Assembly (NCBI RefSeq): GCF_014647915.1
Contig: NZ_BMQC01000002.1
Span: 186,001 to 250,000 of the forward strand
DNA from: Pilimelia terevasa
GTDB lineage: Bacteria; Actinomycetota; Actinomycetes; Mycobacteriales; Micromonosporaceae
Length of the DNA stretch: 64,000 nucleotides
Reading direction: 5' to 3'
Part shown: positions 50,720 to 59,224 of the stretch, piece after piece
Layout: each line of letters opens with the position of its first letter
Position numbering within the stretch: position 1 is the first letter of the stretch
Translations under genes and position numbers: made by a program
Notes under the pieces: generated by a model
The model's database searches: none
Seen by the model: only the letters and a program-made list of their open reading frames with translations
What the model was told of the DNA's origin: nothing

Positions 50720-50980
50720 TCAGGGCGCGTCGGCGGTGGTGGCCGGCGGCGAGCCGTCGGACTCGTCGTCGCGTCGGCGCAGGGGGTGCTCGCGGTCCTT
50801 GCGGCGCCCGTAGCCCGCCGTGATGAAGCGCAGGATCCAGAGCATCAGCATGGCGACGGGGACGGCGATCAGGAAGCGGATGATCGCGTCCTCGATCTCC
50901 AGTTGCTGGGTCACGAGCACCTGGTAGAAGGCGGGCAGGGAGATGGCCAGGGCGATCCACAGGGTGGCCGGGCGGATCAC
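50720..50980 (-). CDS. Small two-helix membrane protein ending the flhA-flhF unit
   Basis: 86 residues. Two hydrophobic helices (TLWIALAISLPAFYQVLV and FLIAVPVAMLMLWILRFIT) followed by a charged tail (RRKDREHPLRRRDDESDG). No family recognised. The GTG overlaps the FlhF-like stop by 4 bp, so it is translated with the flagellar genes and is a candidate accessory factor of the export gate or of flagellar placement. Confidence 0.6.
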   Translation of the reverse strand: MIRPATLWIALAISLPAFYQVLVTQQLEIEDAIIRFLIAVPVAMLMLWILRFITAGYGRRKDREHPLRRRDDESDGSPPATTADAP

Positions 50981-52713
50981 GGCCGCTCCCGGTGCGCGGC
51001 GCGGCGGCGCCGCCGACGGCTGGGCAGGGGGGCGGCGCCCAGGCGGGCGGCGAGCAGGGCGGCCCAGGCGTGCGCCGAGGCGGGCAGGCCGTCGAGCAGG
51101 GCCACCGGCACGTTCAGGTGCAGGGCGCTGGCGGGGTCGGCGGTCGCGGACAGGCCGTAGAGGGCCAGCGCGTCGATCTCGCCCATGCCGTTGAGGTGGC
51201 CGGCGCTGTCAGCGGTCTTGCGGGTGGCGTCGACCACGCCCCACAGGTCGGAGGCGTCCAGCGCCGTGCACAGGTCGTCCACCCAGCCGGCCGGGCGGCC
51301 GTGCAGGGGTACGTCCGCGACCACCACGTGCGGGTGGTCGATGCCACGCAGGGTGACGGCCTTGCGGGCGGCGTCGGCGGCATCGGCGAGCCGGCGGGAG
51401 CTGTGCAGGCCGGTACCGGCCAGCGACTCGGTGACCACGAACAGGGCGTTGCGGCCGATGCGGAGCTGGTCGACGACCCGCTCGGCGATCGGCAGCGTGG
51501 CGGCCAGTTCACCCGCGAGGACCAGCACGTCACCCGGGAGGGTGGGCAGCGGCGGCGCGGGCGGGAGCGTGGCCAGCGCCTGGAGCGCGGCCTGGTACAC
51601 GTCGGCGTCGTCCGCGCGCACGGCCAGTTCGTCGGGCACGCCGAGCGCGATCAGGGCGGCGGTGTGCGGGCCGCCCGCGGCGGCGGGCTCCGGCTCGGGC
51701 GCGGCGTGCGCCTCGGCGGCCGGCGGGCCGGCGGCGGGCGCGTCGGGGTCCTCGGCGCCGTCCGGCTCGGCCGGCTGCGGGGCGTCCGCGGACGGGGGGA
51801 GCCAGCGGGTCCCGGCCCCGCCCTCGGCGGCGGGGCCGCCGGGGGTCTCGGCGCGGCGGCGCTGGCCGGCCAGCGGGCCGTACATCGGGCCGGCGTTGGC
51901 CAGGTGCGGACTGTCCGCCTCCTCGGCGTCCCCGGCGGACCGGACCGGCGGGGTGTCCGCGTGGGCCGCATGGGCCGCGGCGGACACCCCGCCCTCCGGG
52001 TCGGCGGCGGCGCCGGCGGGGGTGGTGCCCGCCGGGATGGTCTGCGCCGCCGGGATGCCGGCCGGGGTGGCGGCCGGACCGGTGAAGTCGGAGTCGGTGA
52101 AGTCGGAGTCGGGCGGGACGGGGGCGCGCAGGCCGCCGCGCAGCCCGGCGAGCACCTCGGCGAAGCCGGGGTTGACGGTCGAGACCAGGTTGCCCCGCAC
52201 GAGCGGGACGGTCGGGGCGGCCGCCGGCTCCGGCGCGATGTCGGCCAGCGGGTCGCCGGAGCCGGGAGTGCCGGTGAGGGTCGCGGTGAAGCCGGGCGGA
52301 GGCGCGGCGGGCGCGGCCGCGGTGTCGCCGTGGGGGCCGGCGGTGAGGGCCGCGGCCGCCCTGGCCGCCCGGCGGCGGCCGCGGGCGGTCGCGGGTGCCG
52401 GCACGGTGGGCTCGGGCGCGCCCAGCGCGTCCTGCCGCGACTCCACGAGCGCCAGCAGATCCATCGGCTCGGCGGCGGCGGCCGGCGCGGCGGCGGCGGG
52501 CGCGGCCGTACCGGCCGGCGGGGCCGCGGCGCCTTCGACCGGTGCGTCGATCTCGACCGACAGCTCGTAGTGCTCCCGGGCGAAGAAGCCGCCCAGCCCG
52601 CCGCGGCGGACCTTGTCCGCCGAGATGATCCGCGCCGTCGGGCCGTACTCCTCGCGCACCTGGGCGAGCAGCGGCTCGATGGCGGGACCCTCAAGCAGCA
52701 CCCGCGTAGGCAC
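50977..52713 (-). CDS. flhF: FlhF-like protein without recognisable GTPase motifs
   Basis: 578 residues directly downstream of flhA, the usual flhF position. The N-terminal 60 residues (LLEGPAIEPLLAQVREEYGP, ARIISADKVRRGG, FFAREHYEL) match the FlhF N domain. A long Ala/Pro-rich disordered region (70-370) follows. The C-terminal 190 residues align by position with the SRP-type GTPase, but the P-loop is replaced by VLVLAGELAATLPIAERVVD, the switch region by VVVADVPLHGRP, and no TKxD is seen. It may have lost GTP binding and act as a scaffold placing flagella. Start may be GTG 52713 or GTG 52701, overlapping flhA. Confidence 0.72.
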   Translation of the reverse strand: MPTRVLLEGPAIEPLLAQVREEYGPTARIISADKVRRGGLGGFFAREHYELSVEIDAPVEGAAAPPAGTAAPAAAAPAAAAEPMDLLALVESRQDALGAPEPTVPAPATARGRRRAARAAAALTAGPHGDTAAAPAAPPPGFTATLTGTPGSGDPLADIAPEPAAAPTVPLVRGNLVSTVNPGFAEVLAGLRGGLRAPVPPDSDFTDSDFTGPAATPAGIPAAQTIPAGTTPAGAAADPEGGVSAAAHAAHADTPPVRSAGDAEEADSPHLANAGPMYGPLAGQRRRAETPGGPAAEGGAGTRWLPPSADAPQPAEPDGAEDPDAPAAGPPAAEAHAAPEPEPAAAGGPHTAALIALGVPDELAVRADDADVYQAALQALATLPPAPPLPTLPGDVLVLAGELAATLPIAERVVDQLRIGRNALFVVTESLAGTGLHSSRRLADAADAARKAVTLRGIDHPHVVVADVPLHGRPAGWVDDLCTALDASDLWGVVDATRKTADSAGHLNGMGEIDALALYGLSATADPASALHLNVPVALLDGLPASAHAWAALLAARLGAAPLPSRRRRRRAAHRERP

Positions 52714-54727
52714 CGCTCACCACCCCAATCGTCTCGATCTGCGCCGTGGCGCCCGCGAGTTCCGTGTACGAGAGCACCGGCTCGGTCCGCGCGCCGGCCT
52801 GGAGCAGGCGGTGCAGCGCCGGCCGAAGCTGCGGGGAGCAGGCGAGGACGGGGCGGATGCCCTGCTCCTCGGCGGCCGTCGCGATCCGGGAGAGGTCCGC
52901 GATGACGAGTTCCGCATGGTTGCTGTCGATCGCGAGGAACGTCCCGTTCTCGCTGGGGCGCAGCGACTCCAGCAGCGCGTGCTCCAGTTGTGGGTCGAGC
53001 GTGATGACCGCCAGCGGCCCCCGCCCCGCGTGCTGGGCGGCGATCGCCGGACCGAGCGCGGCGCGTGCCGACTCGACCAGCCCATCGTGCTCCGTGGAGG
53101 CCTTCGCCCGCAGCGAGAGCGCCTCAAAAATGCGGACCAGGTCCCGGATCGGGACGTTCTCGTCCAGCAGTGACTGCAGGACCTTCTGAACCTGCCCCAG
53201 CGACAGCAGGGCGGGGGTAAGCTCCTCGACCACCACGGGGTTGCCGCGCTTGACCATGTCGACCAGCGCGCGGACGTCCTCGCGGCCGAGCAGGCGGCTG
53301 GCGTTGGCGCGGACCACCTCGGCGAGGTGGGTGATGATCACCGAGGCGCGGTCGACGACGGTGGCGCCGGTCATCTCCGCCTGGTGGTGCAGCTCGGCGG
53401 GGACCCACTTGCCGGCCAGGCCGAACACCGGTTCGGTGCCGGCGCGCCCGGGCAGTCCCTGGAGTCCGTCGCCGATGGCCAGGACGGTGCCCGGCGGGGC
53501 GTGGCCGGCGGCGGTGTCCACCCCGCTGATCCTGATCGCGTACCCGGACAGCGGCAGGTCCAGGTCGTCGCGGGTCCGCACCGGCGGCATCACGATGCCC
53601 ATCTCCAGCGCCATCTTCCGGCGCAGCGCGCGCACCCGGTCGAGCAGGTCGCCGCTGGTCGGGTCGACGAGGTCGACCAGGTCGGGGGCCAGCGCCAGCT
53701 CCAGCGGGTCGACCCGCATCTCGCCGATGAGCGTCTCGGCCGAGTCCGGCGAGGGCCGGTCCTCGACCTCCTCCTCGACGGGCGCGTCGGGTTCGTCCTT
53801 GAGGCGGGTGGCGGCGAACAGCACCCCGCCGCCGACGATCAGGAACGGCAGCATCGGCAGGCCGGGGATCAGCGTGAGGGCGAGGGCGGCGCCGCCGCCG
53901 ATCTGGAGGGCCTTCTTGTGCCGCCCGAGCTGGGTGGTGACGCTGGAGCCGAGGTCGCCCTCGTCGGCGGAGCGGGTCACGATCAGGCCGGTGGCCACCG
54001 ACAGCAGCAGGGCGGGGATCTGCGAGACGAGGCCGTCGCCGACGGTCAGCAGCGAGTACGTCTCGATCGACTCCTGCGGGGACAGGCCCTTCTGCATCAT
54101 GCCGACCGCGAACCCGCCCAGCAGGTTGATCGCGGTGATGATGACGGCGGCGATGGCGTCGCCCTTGACGAACTTGGAGGCGCCGTCCATCGCGCCGTAG
54201 AAGTCGGACTCGGAGGCGACCTCGGCGCGGCGGCGCTTAGCCTCGACGTCGTCGATCAGTCCGGCGTTGAGGTCGGCGTCGATGGCCATCTGCTTGCCGG
54301 GCATGGCGTCGAGGGTGAACCGGGCCCCGACCTCGGCCACCCGCTCGGCGCCCTTGGTGACGACGACCATCTGGACGATGACGAGGATCAGGAAGATCAC
54401 CAGCCCGACGACCAGCGACCCGCCGACGACGAAGTGCCCGAACGCGTCGATCACCTTGCCGGCGAAGCCGTCGGTGAGCACGAGCCGGGTGGCGGAAATG
54501 TTGAGCGCGAGGCGGAACAGGGTGGCGACCAGCAGCAGGCCGGGGAAGACGGAGAACTCCAGCGGCTTCTGGACGAACATGCTGACGAGCAGGATGAGCA
54601 GGGCGCCCGTGATGTTCAGCGCGATGAGCACGTCCAGCAGCAGCGACGGCAGCGGCACGACCATCATGACGATGATCGAGATGACGCCGATCGGTACGAC
54701 GAACTGGCTCAACTTCTTGGAGTTCAC
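52691..54727 (-). CDS. flhA: Flagellar export gate protein FlhA
   Basis: 678 residues from GTG 54727 (AAAAAGG upstream; GTG 54733 is two codons longer). About eight N-terminal helices, the FHIPEP-type cytosolic loop RFTLDAMPGKQMAIDADLNA, GLIDDVEAKRRRAEVASESD and DGASKFVKGDAIAAVI, then the large cytosolic domain (WVPAELHHQAEMTGATVVDR, VKRGNPVVVEELTPALLSLG). It forms the export gate ring that receives substrates at the flagellar base. It is separated from flhB by 241 bp, unlike the other export genes. Confidence 0.96.
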   Translation of the reverse strand: MNSKKLSQFVVPIGVISIIVMMVVPLPSLLLDVLIALNITGALLILLVSMFVQKPLEFSVFPGLLLVATLFRLALNISATRLVLTDGFAGKVIDAFGHFVVGGSLVVGLVIFLILVIVQMVVVTKGAERVAEVGARFTLDAMPGKQMAIDADLNAGLIDDVEAKRRRAEVASESDFYGAMDGASKFVKGDAIAAVIITAINLLGGFAVGMMQKGLSPQESIETYSLLTVGDGLVSQIPALLLSVATGLIVTRSADEGDLGSSVTTQLGRHKKALQIGGGAALALTLIPGLPMLPFLIVGGGVLFAATRLKDEPDAPVEEEVEDRPSPDSAETLIGEMRVDPLELALAPDLVDLVDPTSGDLLDRVRALRRKMALEMGIVMPPVRTRDDLDLPLSGYAIRISGVDTAAGHAPPGTVLAIGDGLQGLPGRAGTEPVFGLAGKWVPAELHHQAEMTGATVVDRASVIITHLAEVVRANASRLLGREDVRALVDMVKRGNPVVVEELTPALLSLGQVQKVLQSLLDENVPIRDLVRIFEALSLRAKASTEHDGLVESARAALGPAIAAQHAGRGPLAVITLDPQLEHALLESLRPSENGTFLAIDSNHAELVIADLSRIATAAEEQGIRPVLACSPQLRPALHRLLQAGARTEPVLSYTELAGATAQIETIGVVSGAYAGAA

Positions 54728-54968
54728 CGGCACCCTTTTTCCGCGTACGGGGTCGTCGGTGGGCTACTCCGTGCCCGGCTGCGCCATCCTGGCGTCCCCA
54801 CTGTCGGCACCCGTTCGTTTACTCTGAGCAATACTCTCTGTCGTCCTTACCCATGATCAAGGGCTGAGAGCACAGCATTGGCCCGGGATGCGGAAAATAT
54901 GGGGAATCTGTGTGGCGGCAGCGGCAGGTGGGACTGCCGGGGCGGATGTGTCCGCAGTGGTGCCGCGG

Positions 54969-56066
54969 TCACTCGGCCGCGCCCAGCTCCACACTCGGCG
55001 GCGGCCGGTGCAGGCCCGCCGCCGACCCCTTGGCCTTGAGGCTCATGACGAACGCGAGCACCTTGGCCACCGCGCCGTAGAACTGCGGCGGAATCTCCTG
55101 GCCGATCTCGCAGCCGGCGTGCAGCGCGCGGGCCAGCGGCACGTCCTGGACCAGCGGGATCCGGTTCTCGGTACCGATCTCGCGGATCTTGCGGGCGAGG
55201 TTGTCCGCGCCCTTGGCGATGAGCTTGGGGGCGCCCTTGTCCGGGTCGTAGCGCAGCGCCACCGCGATGTGCGTCGGGTTCACCACGATGACGTCGGCCT
55301 TGGGCAGGTCCGCCATCATCCGGTTGCGGGCCATGGCGAGCTGGCGCGCGCGGATCTGGCCCTTGACGTGCGGGTCGCCCTCGGACTTCTTGTGCTCGTC
55401 CTTGACCTCTTGCTTGGTCATCCGCAACTGCTTGTTGGTCCGGCGGCGGACCACGATGATGTCGGCCAGCGCCATCGCCAGGCCGGCGGCCGAGGCGACC
55501 CGGATCAGGTTGGTAACGGCGCCGCTGACGGTACCCAGGAGGTTGGCCAGCGGCATCTGCCCGGAGAACACGAGCTGGGGCAGCAGGTCCTTGATCGAGT
55601 AGTAGAGGACCGCGCCCAGCACGATCGTCTTGACCAGCGCCTTCACGCCCTCCCACCAGGCGTGCGGGCCGAACTTCTGCTTGATGCCGCTCCACGGGTT
55701 CAGCCGGTTGAACTTGGGCATGAACAGCTTGGTCGCCACGTGGATGCCGCCCTGCGCGGCGGCGCCGCCGACCCCGAGCGCCAGCAGCGCCAGCGCCAGC
55801 GGCGCCACCGCGATCCCGACCGCGATCATGGCGTCGCGCAGGAGCGGGCCGAGCGTGCCGAGGTCGGGGTTCTCGATCGTCTTCGGGACCCGCTCCAGCA
55901 GCTCGCGGGACTTCTGGACGGCGGTCTCCATCACCATCGGCACCAGGAAGCTCGCCGCCAACATGCCGACCCAGGCGCCCAGGTCGGGCGACTTCTGGAG
56001 CTGGCCCTCCTGCTTGGCCTTCTTGAGCTTCTGGGGTGTGGGCTGCTCGGTCTTCTCGCCGGCCAC
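54969..56066 (-). CDS. flhB: Flagellar export switch protein FlhB
   Basis: 365 residues. TEQPTPQKLKKAKQEGQLQK opens the protein; four helices follow; the cytosolic part contains VIVVNPTHIAVALRYDPDKG with the NPTH autocleavage site that switches export from rod/hook to filament substrates, and ENRIPLVQDVPLARALH. GTG start three bases after fliR. The tail (AAGLHRPPPSVELGAAE) is slightly extended. Confidence 0.96.
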   Translation of the reverse strand: MAGEKTEQPTPQKLKKAKQEGQLQKSPDLGAWVGMLAASFLVPMVMETAVQKSRELLERVPKTIENPDLGTLGPLLRDAMIAVGIAVAPLALALLALGVGGAAAQGGIHVATKLFMPKFNRLNPWSGIKQKFGPHAWWEGVKALVKTIVLGAVLYYSIKDLLPQLVFSGQMPLANLLGTVSGAVTNLIRVASAAGLAMALADIIVVRRRTNKQLRMTKQEVKDEHKKSEGDPHVKGQIRARQLAMARNRMMADLPKADVIVVNPTHIAVALRYDPDKGAPKLIAKGADNLARKIREIGTENRIPLVQDVPLARALHAGCEIGQEIPPQFYGAVAKVLAFVMSLKAKGSAAGLHRPPPSVELGAAE

Positions 56067-56069
56067 CGC

Positions 56070-56837
56070 TCACCCCCCGCCGGAGATGCTCACCACGGCC
56101 TTCACCGCGGTCTCGACGATGCCGGCCAGCGTCCGCGGGAGGACGGCGATGGCGGTACCGGCGATGGAGAGGGTCAGGAAAATTTTGGCGGGGAAGCCCA
56201 GCGAGAAGGCGTTGAGGGCCGGCGCCACCCGGTTCAGCAGGCCCAGGGCGACGTCGGTGAGGAACAGGACCGCGATCAGCGGCCCGGCCATCTGTAGCGC
56301 GGACACGAACATGTCGTCGAGCCCGGTGGTCAGCAGCTCGCTGAGCTGGCTCAGCGACAGCGTGCCGGTCAGCGGCAGCGTGTCGTAGGACTCCAGGAAG
56401 CCGCGCAGCACCATCTGGTGCCCCTCGGTGGCGAACAGCAGGGTCACGGCGATGAGGTTGTAGAACCGGCCGAACACCGAGGTCGACGTCTGCGCCAGGG
56501 GGTCGAAGCCGAAGGCCAGCGCGAAGCCGCCGAACAGGTCGATGAGGTCGCCGGCGGCCTGGACGGCGGCGAAGAACAGCGCGGTGATGAAGCCGAGGGC
56601 GACGCCGACGACGGCCTGCTCCGCGGCGCTGACCAGGATCGGTGCGACCTGGGCCGCCGGTACCTCCGGCGTCAGCTTGGGGACCATCGGCAGGGCCAGC
56701 GCCACGGCCAGCAGCGCCTTGAGCGGCCCGGGGATCACCCGGGACTGGAAGGGCGGGCAGACGATCAGCCACGCGGCCGCCCGGACGCTGCCGAGCAGCA
56801 GCGCCAGCAGCGTCGCCGAGGACAGCTCCAGGTCCAC
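56070..56837 (-). CDS. fliR: Flagellar export protein FliR
   Basis: 255 residues, about six helices. FliR features: VRAAAWLIVCPPFQSRVIPG, LKALLAVALALPMVPK, VGVALGFITALFFAAVQAAG and LAQTSTSVFGRFYNLIAV. With FliP and FliQ it builds the export channel. The GTG start follows the fliQ stop by 2 bp. Confidence 0.94.
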   Translation of the reverse strand: MDLELSSATLLALLLGSVRAAAWLIVCPPFQSRVIPGPLKALLAVALALPMVPKLTPEVPAAQVAPILVSAAEQAVVGVALGFITALFFAAVQAAGDLIDLFGGFALAFGFDPLAQTSTSVFGRFYNLIAVTLLFATEGHQMVLRGFLESYDTLPLTGTLSLSQLSELLTTGLDDMFVSALQMAGPLIAVLFLTDVALGLLNRVAPALNAFSLGFPAKIFLTLSIAGTAIAVLPRTLAGIVETAVKAVVSISGGG

Positions 56838-56839
56838 GG

Positions 56840-57115
56840 TCAGCCGGTTCCGAGCAGGGAGGGGATCTGGTCGTACAGCGCCGTGGTGAACGTGATCATC
56901 TCGTGCAGCATCCAGTTGCCGCTGACCAGCAGGGCGACGCCGACGCCGATGGCCTTCGGGACGAAGGAGAGCGTCGCCTCCTGGATCTGGGTCACCGACT
57001 GGAACAGCGAGATGCCGAAGCCGATCAGCAGGGCGGTCAGCAGGATCGGGGCGCACAGCTTGGCCGCGATGGTCATGGCCTGGAGGCCGAGCGTGATGAT
57101 CTGGGCGTCGGTCAC
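56840..57115 (-). CDS. fliQ: Flagellar export protein FliQ
   Basis: 91 residues, two helices. IITLGLQAMTIAAKLCAPIL and LIGFGISLFQSVTQIQEATL, then SFVPKAIGVGVALLVSGNWM, match FliQ closely in length and sequence. GTG at 57115 after a G-rich ribosome binding site. Channel component with FliP and FliR. Confidence 0.95.
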   Translation of the reverse strand: MTDAQIITLGLQAMTIAAKLCAPILLTALLIGFGISLFQSVTQIQEATLSFVPKAIGVGVALLVSGNWMLHEMITFTTALYDQIPSLLGTG

Positions 57116-57129
57116 GGACGTGCCCCCCG

Positions 57130-57966
57130 TCAGTAGCTGGCCACGAGCGCGGTGACGATGAGTCCCCACCCGTTGACCATCACGAACAGCAGCAGCTTGA
57201 ACGGCAGTGCGACGGTGACCGGCGGCAGCATCATCATGCCCAGCGACTGCAGCGACGCGGACACCACCATGTCGATCACCAGGAACGGGATGAAGATGAC
57301 GAAGCCGATGATGAACGCGGCGCGCAGCTCCGACAGGACGAAGGCGGGGACGAGCGTGGTGAGCTTGACATCGTCGGCGTTCGCCGGCCGCGGCTGGTCG
57401 GCGACCTTGGTCAGCAGCGCGATCTCGTCCGGCCGGGTGTGCTCCAGCATGAACGTGCGCAGCGGCTTGACCCCGGCGTTGAACGCCTGGGACTGGTTCA
57501 GGTCCCCGCGCAGGTAGGGCTGGACGCCGAGCTTGTTCACCTCGGACAGCACCGGCCCCATGATGAACATGCTCAGGAACAGCGTCAGGCCCGCCAGTAC
57601 CTGGTTGGGCGGCACCGTGGTCAGGCCCAGGGCGTTGCGGGTGATCCCGAGCACGACGAAGATCTTGGTGAACGACGTGCACATCAGCAGCAGCGCCGGT
57701 GCCACCGACAGGACCGTCAGCCCGAGCAGGATGACGATGGAGCTGGACGGCTTGCGCTTGCCGTTGGGCGCGGTGTCGCCGCCGATGTCGATCGAGATCC
57801 CGCCGTCGTCGTCGGCCGGCGCGGGTGCGGCGACCGACGTGGCCGCCGGACCGGATGCCGCGGCCGCGGCCGGCGCGGGGCCGCACAGCAGCAGCCCGCC
57901 GACCACGGCCAGCAGGCCGAGCAGGGCGTGCAGGCGGCCGGGCGCGCGCCGCGGTGCCGCGGTCAC
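57130..57966 (-). CDS. fliP: Flagellar export protein FliP
   Basis: 278 residues. A cleavable-looking signal (LHALLGLLAVVGGLLLCGPA) and a 40-residue acidic/low-complexity loop precede the FliP core: FTKIFVVLGITRNALG, PPNQVLAGLTLFLSMFIMGP, LRTFMLEHTRPDEIALL and LVPAFVLSELRAAFIIGFVI, ending SLQSLGMMMLPPVTVALPFK. GTG start overlaps fliO by 4 bp. Confidence 0.95.
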   Translation of the reverse strand: MTAAPRRAPGRLHALLGLLAVVGGLLLCGPAPAAAAASGPAATSVAAPAPADDDGGISIDIGGDTAPNGKRKPSSSIVILLGLTVLSVAPALLLMCTSFTKIFVVLGITRNALGLTTVPPNQVLAGLTLFLSMFIMGPVLSEVNKLGVQPYLRGDLNQSQAFNAGVKPLRTFMLEHTRPDEIALLTKVADQPRPANADDVKLTTLVPAFVLSELRAAFIIGFVIFIPFLVIDMVVSASLQSLGMMMLPPVTVALPFKLLLFVMVNGWGLIVTALVASY

Positions 57967-58469
57967 CGCCGGACCGTCCGGTTGCGCAGGACGGCCACGG
58001 CCTGCCGCCACACCTGCGGCGACAGCGCCGAGTCCGCCAGCGGCCCCGGTGCCGGCCCGGCCGGCCCGGCCGGCGCGGCCGCGGCGAGCGGGGCAATGCC
58101 GACCGGCGGCAGGTCCACGCCGTTCCGGCGCGGGTCCCGGTGCGGCCCGTCCAGGTCCAGGTGCTCCAGGTCCAGGCGGTCCAGGTCGACCTGCTCGCGG
58201 CGCTCCGTCGGCGCGGGCGCGGTCAGCGCCGCCAGGTCGGCCTCCCCGAGCAGGTTGACCTGGTGCTCGGTGACGCCGACGATCAGGGCGCGGTCCAGCA
58301 CCCGGACGACGGCGACCGCGGCGCCGCGGGTGACCTGGGTGCGGGAGAGCACGGCGAGCTGGCCGGCGGCCCGCCCGCCGAGGGGGCGCCGGAGCATCCT
58401 GGCCATCAGCCACATGAGGCCGAAGACCACGAGGAGCGAGAAGACGATCCGAAGGGTGAGTTCCAGCAC
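57963..58469 (-). CDS. fliO: Flagellar export accessory protein FliO
   Basis: 168 residues. One N-terminal helix (LRIVFSLLVVFGLMWLMARM) then the small FliO domain (AVLSRTQVTRGAAVAVVRVL, RALIVGVTEHQVNLLGEAD) and a long disordered tail containing LDRLDLEHLDLDGPHRDP. It helps FliP assemble. GTG at 58469, eight bases after fliN. Confidence 0.85.
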   Translation of the reverse strand: MLELTLRIVFSLLVVFGLMWLMARMLRRPLGGRAAGQLAVLSRTQVTRGAAVAVVRVLDRALIVGVTEHQVNLLGEADLAALTAPAPTERREQVDLDRLDLEHLDLDGPHRDPRRNGVDLPPVGIAPLAAAAPAGPAGPAPGPLADSALSPQVWRQAVAVLRNRTVRR

Positions 58470-58477
58470 CGATCGTC

Positions 58478-59224
58478 CTACCGCTCGCCGCTGGCCGCGA
58501 TGATCTCGGTGATCCGCAGGCCGAAGTTCTCGTCCACGACGACGACCTCGCCGCGGGCGATGAGCCGGCCGTTGACCAGCAGGTCGGCGGGGGAGCCGGC
58601 CGCGCGGTCCAGCTCGACCACGGCGCCCGGGGACAGCGACAGCAGGTCGCGGACGTTCATCCGGGTGCGGCCCAGCTCGGCGGAGATCTCCATCTCGACG
58701 TCGTGCAGCAGGTCCAGGCCGGCCGGCGCACCGGCGGCCCCGGGTACGGCCGGCGCGCGGTCGTCCTCGACCTGGGGGCCGCCCGGCCACTGGTCCAGCC
58801 GCAGCGCGAGCAGCGCGCGAGCCTCGGTGCCCTCCAGCAGCGGCACCACGACGCCGTCGCCCTTGGACATCAGCCCGGACAGCGCGACCTCCGGCTCCAT
58901 GAGCTGGCCCGGGTCCACCACGACGGGGCCGCAGGCGCCCGCGGCGGCCTCCAGCGCGGGACGCAGGGCCGAGGCCAGGTCGAGGGCGCCCAGCGGGCTG
59001 TTCTCCAGCGCCTGGACGAGGTCCTCGCCGACCACGACGACGATCTCGCCGTTCGCGGCGCCGGTGAAGCGGGCCGTCACGGCCTGGCCGGCGGGCAGCG
59101 CCGCGGGGGCCTCGGCGGACGGGTCCCCGGCGGCCAGCGGCTCGCTCGTGGGCAGGACCGCGAGGGCTGCCTCGGCGGCGCCGCGGGTGAGGTGGAGCCG
59201 GGTGTCGGCGGCGGTGGTGGTCAT
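58478..59224 (-). CDS. fliN: Flagellar switch protein FliN with long N-terminal region
   Basis: 248 residues, about twice the length of enterobacterial FliN. The C-terminal 75 residues are the SpoA/FliN domain: LHDVEMEISAELGRTRMNVR, DLLSLSPGAVVELDRAAGSP, LLVNGRLIARGEVVVVDENF, GLRITEII. The N-terminal part (GEIVVVVGEDLVQALENSPL, LASALRPALEAAAGACGPVV) resembles the CheC-like half of FliY in arrangement but no phosphatase E-x2-N motif is obvious. ATG with GGAGAG six bases upstream, overlapping the fliM stop. Confidence 0.92.
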   Translation of the reverse strand: MTTTAADTRLHLTRGAAEAALAVLPTSEPLAAGDPSAEAPAALPAGQAVTARFTGAANGEIVVVVGEDLVQALENSPLGALDLASALRPALEAAAGACGPVVVDPGQLMEPEVALSGLMSKGDGVVVPLLEGTEARALLALRLDQWPGGPQVEDDRAPAVPGAAGAPAGLDLLHDVEMEISAELGRTRMNVRDLLSLSPGAVVELDRAAGSPADLLVNGRLIARGEVVVVDENFGLRITEIIAASGER

